Positions 59,454 to 64,000 of a stretch of DNA of 64,000 nt are shown here, in pieces. Location: assembly GCA_041660405.1 (NCBI GenBank), contig JBAZWL010000024.1, positions 1 to 64,000 on the forward strand, written 5' to 3'. The DNA comes from Taibaiella sp041660405. GTDB taxonomy: Bacteria > Bacteroidota > Bacteroidia > Chitinophagales > Chitinophagaceae. The notes below the pieces were generated by a model. That model worked only from the letters and a program-made list of their open reading frames with translations. It was not told the DNA's origin and did no database searches. Within the stretch, counting starts at the first letter, position 1, and every line of letters starts with the position of its first letter. Position numbers and translations under genes: made by a program.

Positions 59454-61997
59454 TTATCTTAATAAAGTCACATTACCCGAGTATTTCTCTTGTTTATTAC
59501 CAGCCAACACTGCATTGATCTGGTATATGTATACGCCGGCAGGTTGATCTTTGCCGTTGAATTTACCATCCCATCCGCGACCATCAGTTTTGCTGGTTTC
59601 AAATATGGATTGTCCCCAACGGTTAAATATCTGCATTTTAAAGCTAAGAATACTTTTACCCAACAATTGACGTGGGAAGAAATAATCATTAACACCATCT
59701 CCATTTGGCGTGAACGAATTTGGAACGTCGATATAACAATCCTTGTTCACGATCATAGATTCCGTAGTAGCACAATCGAATTGGGATGCAACGGTTAGGC
59801 TGTAAGTGCCATCATGTACTACTGTAATAGAAGGAGTCGTAGCTCCGGTATTCCAGGAATAACGATAAGGTTCAGCCGGATTTACAGCAAGGTTCTGAAG
59901 TGTTAAGGCCGGGCCATCCAGGCAAATTACAGAATCAGGGCCAAGGTTAACCAGCGGGAACGGATAAACATGTACTTCTTTGGTAATGGTTACAGGAGGA
60001 CAGTTTCTATAAGTGGCATTCAGTGTAATGATATACGTTCCGGCCTGATCAAAGGTATGTGTAAGACTGTCGGCGGTCGGACTGGTAAGGATATCGCCAC
60101 CAAAGTTCCATGTTACGCCGGTCAGGAAAGGCCCTCCGTCGGGATAGAAAGCAATTTTGTCACCCATACAAATGCTGTCCTTACCATGAGTAAATGATGG
60201 AGTATAGATAGTATCTACATAAATTTTAACCGTGGTAGTATCGCGGCAACCTAGGGGCGTTACACCCGATAAAGTCACGGTAAATATTCCACTACTGGTA
60301 TAAGTATGCAAAGGGTTTGCCTGTGAGCTGGTAGGGGAACCATCACCAAAATCCCAAATAAATGTTCCGAGATCACCATAAGAACTATTAACAAAGGTAA
60401 AGGCATCGTTTACACAACCCATAGTATCTGCCGCAGTAATACCTGCTCCGTAATAGGGCTCAAGAACACCGATGTTAAAGAACTTGCTGCAACCTTTGGA
60501 GTTGTAGACAAAGACATTATACACGCCCGGCACCAGGTTAAAGAGGGTATCCCCCTGGTCGCTGTAAGTTACCTGTAGTGTATCTCCGGTAGTATTTGTC
60601 CAGATAATATTATAATGATTGGTATCAGATGGTATCTGAACAAGGTAAGCAAATCCGTTATCATCACCTTCGCATGGCGCTTGTGAGCCGGCTATCAGTC
60701 CTCCTTCAAATGGAAGGATACGTACTGTTTGTGATATTGTTTTTGTAGCAGAAAGCGGGCAGCCATCATCTGTAAAGGTTACATAGAAGGTATAGTCGCC
60801 CGCGGCAACATTGCTACTGATATCCCAGCTGAAAGTAAACGTAGGGCTTGGCGTACCATCATTGGTTACTGTACCTGTTGCCCCTGGGGGTAAATTATTT
60901 GAGGTTACAGTAATATTATCGCCATCCGGATCATTTGATACAATATCAAAAGTTACGTTTCCGGTCTGGCCTTCACAGGTTTGAACGATCTGCAGTCCAT
61001 TATCAATAATGATGGATGAGTTACCCGGATTTCCCAGCTCCTCGTCCGGAGCGGTATTATCACAGTTATTTAAAAATACAAAGGTCATTTCACGGCTGCT
61101 GGTACCAATAGTATCTCCATTCCGTATTTCATATACCCTGTTTACCACTATACTCTGAAACTGCGGCTGCGCAGATGGGTTAGTCGGGGTAAAATTCATT
61201 TGACCGGTTACCTGGCTGAAGGTAAAAGTTCCTGCCGCAAAAGGAAATGGCTCGGCCGGTGTATATGGCGCATTATAAATAGCATTGGGAATCGGATAAC
61301 CACCGCCCAAAGACAAATCCTTTGCAGTATCCATTCTATAATAAAGAACATCTGTTTCAGGATCTACAGCTCCAAGACTATAAGAGGATGGTTTGGTAAC
61401 ACAGAAGAACGGAGTGGGAGGAGCAGTAAGCGTGGGCGAAGAATTCTGAACGTTTGTATTTTTAAGTGTTGCATATATCTCCATGAGGGTACCGCCTGCA
61501 TTAAGCAAATTCTGGATCTGTCCGCTTCGTCCTGCAGAAGAACAGCTCATTTGTGAATTAAATACGAACGCCCAGTTGCCGGTACCTTGTAAAACTACAT
61601 TCTGCGTATATGTGAATTTTTTAATACCTGGATTAGTCCCCGGAGGATTGGAACATTTTGTATTATTGGCTTCATCGGGACAAACCGGTGTAATTTCAAT
61701 ATTACTCTCCCCCTGTACCACTTGTAGTGCATTGGAATTTTGAAATACACCATCTTTATAAATATCAACAACCGGTTGGCAACCAGGATTAGCAATAGTT
61801 CCGGCCAGGAAATTTGGAAAAGCACCTCCACTACAATCACCATATAAAACCAGGATGAGTTTGTAGGTGTGGTTAGTACCCGTGGTTGAAACATATTCGT
61901 AGCGAATATCACCTCCATATATATGCGAGGCTGAGGCTTTGAAATTTAACCCAGATAATATTATTCCGAAAAAAAGAAAAATAAAAATACGGTTCAT
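59454..61997 (-). CDS. Large secreted PKD-domain protein with gliding-motility (CHU_C) C-terminus
   Basis: 847 residues. Signal peptide (MNRIFIFLFFGIILSGLNFKA), then an Ig-rich region; two PKD domains are clear (GTFIWDFGDGSPTSSQ, and GVTWNFGGDILTSP with the YPDGG segment before). The C-terminus is a type IX sorting CHU_C domain with PNSFTPNGDGVNDYFF, NRWGQSIFE, and GWDGKFNG. Probably a cell-surface adhesin or motility-associated protein. Divergent from nothing close; monocistronic, with the sorting domain resembling that of the gene at 1-1859. Confidence 0.92.
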   Translation of the reverse strand: MNRIFIFLFFGIILSGLNFKASASHIYGGDIRYEYVSTTGTNHTYKLILVLYGDCSGGAFPNFLAGTIANPGCQPVVDIYKDGVFQNSNALQVVQGESNIEITPVCPDEANNTKCSNPPGTNPGIKKFTYTQNVVLQGTGNWAFVFNSQMSCSSAGRSGQIQNLLNAGGTLMEIYATLKNTNVQNSSPTLTAPPTPFFCVTKPSSYSLGAVDPETDVLYYRMDTAKDLSLGGGYPIPNAIYNAPYTPAEPFPFAAGTFTFSQVTGQMNFTPTNPSAQPQFQSIVVNRVYEIRNGDTIGTSSREMTFVFLNNCDNTAPDEELGNPGNSSIIIDNGLQIVQTCEGQTGNVTFDIVSNDPDGDNITVTSNNLPPGATGTVTNDGTPSPTFTFSWDISSNVAAGDYTFYVTFTDDGCPLSATKTISQTVRILPFEGGLIAGSQAPCEGDDNGFAYLVQIPSDTNHYNIIWTNTTGDTLQVTYSDQGDTLFNLVPGVYNVFVYNSKGCSKFFNIGVLEPYYGAGITAADTMGCVNDAFTFVNSSYGDLGTFIWDFGDGSPTSSQANPLHTYTSSGIFTVTLSGVTPLGCRDTTTVKIYVDTIYTPSFTHGKDSICMGDKIAFYPDGGPFLTGVTWNFGGDILTSPTADSLTHTFDQAGTYIITLNATYRNCPPVTITKEVHVYPFPLVNLGPDSVICLDGPALTLQNLAVNPAEPYRYSWNTGATTPSITVVHDGTYSLTVASQFDCATTESMIVNKDCYIDVPNSFTPNGDGVNDYFFPRQLLGKSILSFKMQIFNRWGQSIFETSKTDGRGWDGKFNGKDQPAGVYIYQINAVLAGNKQEKYSGNVTLLR

Positions 61998-62143
61998 AGA
62001 ATATGATTTGACTTCATTGTATTAAATCCTGATGACGTTACGGATTTATGAATTTTTTAAAAAGACGGGTAAATATAAAATTTAGTTTGCTATTTTCTTA
62101 ATTGAAAATTTAATAATATGGTGTTTTACACTGATCCGCATAA

Positions 62144-62172
62144 AAAAAAGCTCCTGATTTCAGAAGCTTTTT
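62144..62172 (-). terminator. Terminator of murF-alr
   Basis: AAAAAGC (62145-62151) and GCTTTTT (62166-62172) with inner CTG/CAG pairing and one mismatch; T-run on the minus strand, 27 nt past the stop. Confidence 0.75.
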
Positions 62173-62198
62173 GGTTTTCTTTTTATTGTAAGATGCTG

Positions 62199-64000
62199 TT
62201 ATTCATTAACATATATCCTGTTTACCCGTTGTGAAATACTTGTTAGTATTTCGTAAGGGATAGTTTTGGCCCATTCGGCTAGCTGGCTCACGGGTAGTTC
62301 TTTTCCGAAAACAATTACTTCATCACCCACTTTCGCATGTTCGATGTCCGTAACGTCCAGCATACACATATCCATGCAAACAGATCCTAATACTTTTGCA
62401 GGTTGGCCATGCACCAGCATATGGGCATTCCCATTTCCAAAATCCCTGAAATAACCATCGGCATAACCGATACTCACTGTGGCAATTCTGCTGGGACGAT
62501 CAAGCTTACCTTTACGGCTATAACCAACAGTATCGCCGGCAGGCAATTCTTTGATCTGTGCAATAGTTGTTTTTAAAGTGCCTATGTGCTGTAATTGATT
62601 TTGTATTTTATCGCTTCCGTCAAATCCATACATGCCTATGCCCAACCGTACCATATCATAGTACAATTCCGGGTGCCTTGTAATACCTGATGAATTGACC
62701 AGGTGCAACAACGGTTTATGATCAAGCGCAGCCATAATTTTATTACTCATTTTACTAAAGCTTGCGGCCTGCTCTTTGGTAAAACCATCAAAATCTGCTG
62801 TATCACTTCCGGCCAGATGACTAAAAATACTGACTACTTTTCCAGCCTTGTTTGTTTTTAATACTTCAAGAAGCCCGTCAATTTCATGCTCCATAAAACC
62901 CAGACGGTGCATGCCGGTGTCCAGCTTGATGTGTACCGGATAGTTTGTGGCATTTAGCGTGTTGGCTATTTCCGTAAATTTATTAAGCGAATCTATGCTG
63001 AATATTTCAGGCTCCAGCTTCCAGCTGATCATCCGGTCAAATGCTCCGGCTTCGGGGCTCATAACCATGATGGGTGCGGTGATGCCAGCTTTACGCAAAG
63101 CCACACCTTCGTCTACATAAGCTACGGTAAGGTAGTCGATACCAGCGTATTGCAACAGGTTTGCTATCTCATAACTACCACTGCCGTAAGAGTAAGCCTT
63201 CACCATAGCCATGGTTTTTATACCTTGTGGCAACAGACTTCTGTAGGCATTCAGGTTATGTTGTATGGCCGAAAGATTTATTTCCAGTTCGGTCTTATGT
63301 ATCTTTTGTTCTAACAGCTTTTCAATATGCTCAAAGCGGAAGGTACGCGCACCTTTGAGCAATATGGCTTCGTTCTCAAAAGTAATAAGGTGTAGTTTTT
63401 TCAGGAACTCTTCTGTCGATTTAAAGAATATGCTTCGTATCTTTTTATACTTCCGGAAGGCAGCTTTATTTTTACTTAATGCCGGGCCAATGCAAATGAT
63501 CCTGTAAATACTTTTCTGGCTTACCAGTTCTGCAACTTCATCATAAAGATCACCATCCGGTTTGCCTATCTGCAACATATCAGAAAGGATTACAGTGCGC
63601 CGTGGATGCTGTTTTTGTTGTTCTAAGAAATCCAGCGCGATATGCAGAGAGGTAAGATCAGAATTGTAAGTATCATTAATAATGGTACAATTATCCATAC
63701 CATGCAATAGCTCCAGGCGCATGGCTACAGCATGCAACTTTTCCATTCTTTCACTGATCACAGCATCTTCTATTTTGAATAAAAGCATCATACACCAGCA
63801 GTGTATCGCATTCTCTATAGATGCATGATCGATAAAAGGTATGGTGATGGCGATATTGCGCTCTTCATAAATACCGGTAATAGTAGTTTGATTATTTACT
63901 CTTTCTATACTGGTGATCCGTAAAGTAGCATCTGTTTTCTGCGACCAGGTAAATAGTTTCATCGCATCATCCTGGCTATTGCGCACCTGGTGACAATACT
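62199..64000 (-). CDS. Bifunctional MurF (ligase) - alanine racemase fusion, N-terminal partial
   Basis: The frame is open to the right edge; about 600 codons are visible. The first about 225 residues are the C-terminal part of MurF (IINDTYNSDLTSLHIALDFL; RTVILSDMLQIG), which adds D-Ala-D-Ala to the peptidoglycan precursor. The rest, from about residue 230, is alanine racemase: PLP Lys263 (visible numbering) in TMAMVKAYSYGSG, and the C-terminal catalytic Tyr/Cys region with VGYSRKGKL and GSVCMDMCMLDV. This fusion is a known Bacteroidota arrangement that links D-Ala supply to cell-wall synthesis. Confidence 0.95.
   Translation of the reverse strand, partial: YCHQVRNSQDDAMKLFTWSQKTDATLRITSIERVNNQTTITGIYEERNIAITIPFIDHASIENAIHCWCMMLLFKIEDAVISERMEKLHAVAMRLELLHGMDNCTIINDTYNSDLTSLHIALDFLEQQKQHPRRTVILSDMLQIGKPDGDLYDEVAELVSQKSIYRIICIGPALSKNKAAFRKYKKIRSIFFKSTEEFLKKLHLITFENEAILLKGARTFRFEHIEKLLEQKIHKTELEINLSAIQHNLNAYRSLLPQGIKTMAMVKAYSYGSGSYEIANLLQYAGIDYLTVAYVDEGVALRKAGITAPIMVMSPEAGAFDRMISWKLEPEIFSIDSLNKFTEIANTLNATNYPVHIKLDTGMHRLGFMEHEIDGLLEVLKTNKAGKVVSIFSHLAGSDTADFDGFTKEQAASFSKMSNKIMAALDHKPLLHLVNSSGITRHPELYYDMVRLGIGMYGFDGSDKIQNQLQHIGTLKTTIAQIKELPAGDTVGYSRKGKLDRPSRIATVSIGYADGYFRDFGNGNAHMLVHGQPAKVLGSVCMDMCMLDVTDIEHAKVGDEVIVFGKELPVSQLAEWAKTIPYEILTSISQRVNRIYVNE

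Overview
The window looks like chromosomal DNA of a Bacteroidota bacterium, most likely a Chitinophagaceae-type soil or freshwater organism. Reasons: type IX secretion C-terminal domains (gliding-motility/CHU_C type and Por-type), a fused MurF-alanine racemase, a short primary sigma factor (285 aa), repeated -7 boxes of the TAnnTTTG type in front of genes, A-rich ribosome binding regions and moderate-to-low GC. This assignment is inference; there is no 16S gene in the window.

Layout. 1-6.2 kb: 3' end of a large repeat-rich secreted protein, a nucleoside transporter, a Lys/Pro/Ala-rich basic protein, an acetyltransferase, an alpha/beta hydrolase and a lipoprotein. 6.2-9.9 kb is an accessory island: REP-like palindromes, a two-gene ABC-type ATPase plus PD-(D/E)XK-like nuclease module that looks like a defence system, a 20-copy degenerate array of about 22 bp per unit, an orphan conserved gene and more REP-like palindromes. 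9.9-14.3 kb: a methyltransferase, a GNAT gene broken by a nonsense codon, a membrane LytTR regulator, an S41 protease and tRNA-Pro(GGG). 14.4-24.9 kb: a GT2-DUF2062 protein, a fasciclin protein, L-serine deaminase, an inferred four-gene operon (thioesterase, GT2, lipid A deacylase-like protein, rRNA methyltransferase), OxyR facing it, and a DEAD-box helicase. 25-27 kb: a cobalamin riboswitch controlling a type IX-secreted beta-propeller that resembles the vitamin B12-binding protein BtuG. 27-35.4 kb: universal stress protein and MarR regulator, a TolC/MacA/MacB efflux operon with a 29-aa membrane peptide inside it, and a divergent LytS/LytTR two-component pair. 36-44.7 kb: HtpG, a nucleoid-associated protein, a Crp-type regulator, DinB, GNAT and VOC proteins, GalE, a DCC oxidoreductase, and a prohibitin-like protein with a 56-aa membrane partner. 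44.9-53.8 kb: more VOC/DinB proteins, an Lrp regulator facing S-adenosylhomocysteinase, a bacillithiol transferase, the primary sigma factor and glutaryl-CoA dehydrogenase. 53.9-54.2 kb: a 21-bp heptad-coding tandem array. 54.2-64 kb: exopolysaccharide initiating sugar transferase, a Gfo/Idh/MocA oxidoreductase, guanine deaminase, a MaoC hydratase, a PQQ-propeller lipoprotein, a PKD-containing type IX protein and the partial MurF-Alr fusion.

Most intergenic spaces end in strong hairpin terminators. The most unusual items are the ATPase/nuclease module with its adjacent palindromic 22-bp array, the 21-bp array after gcdH, the B12-riboswitch/propeller pair, apparent operators for the MarR and Lrp regulators, and three small proteins of 29, 43 and 56 aa.
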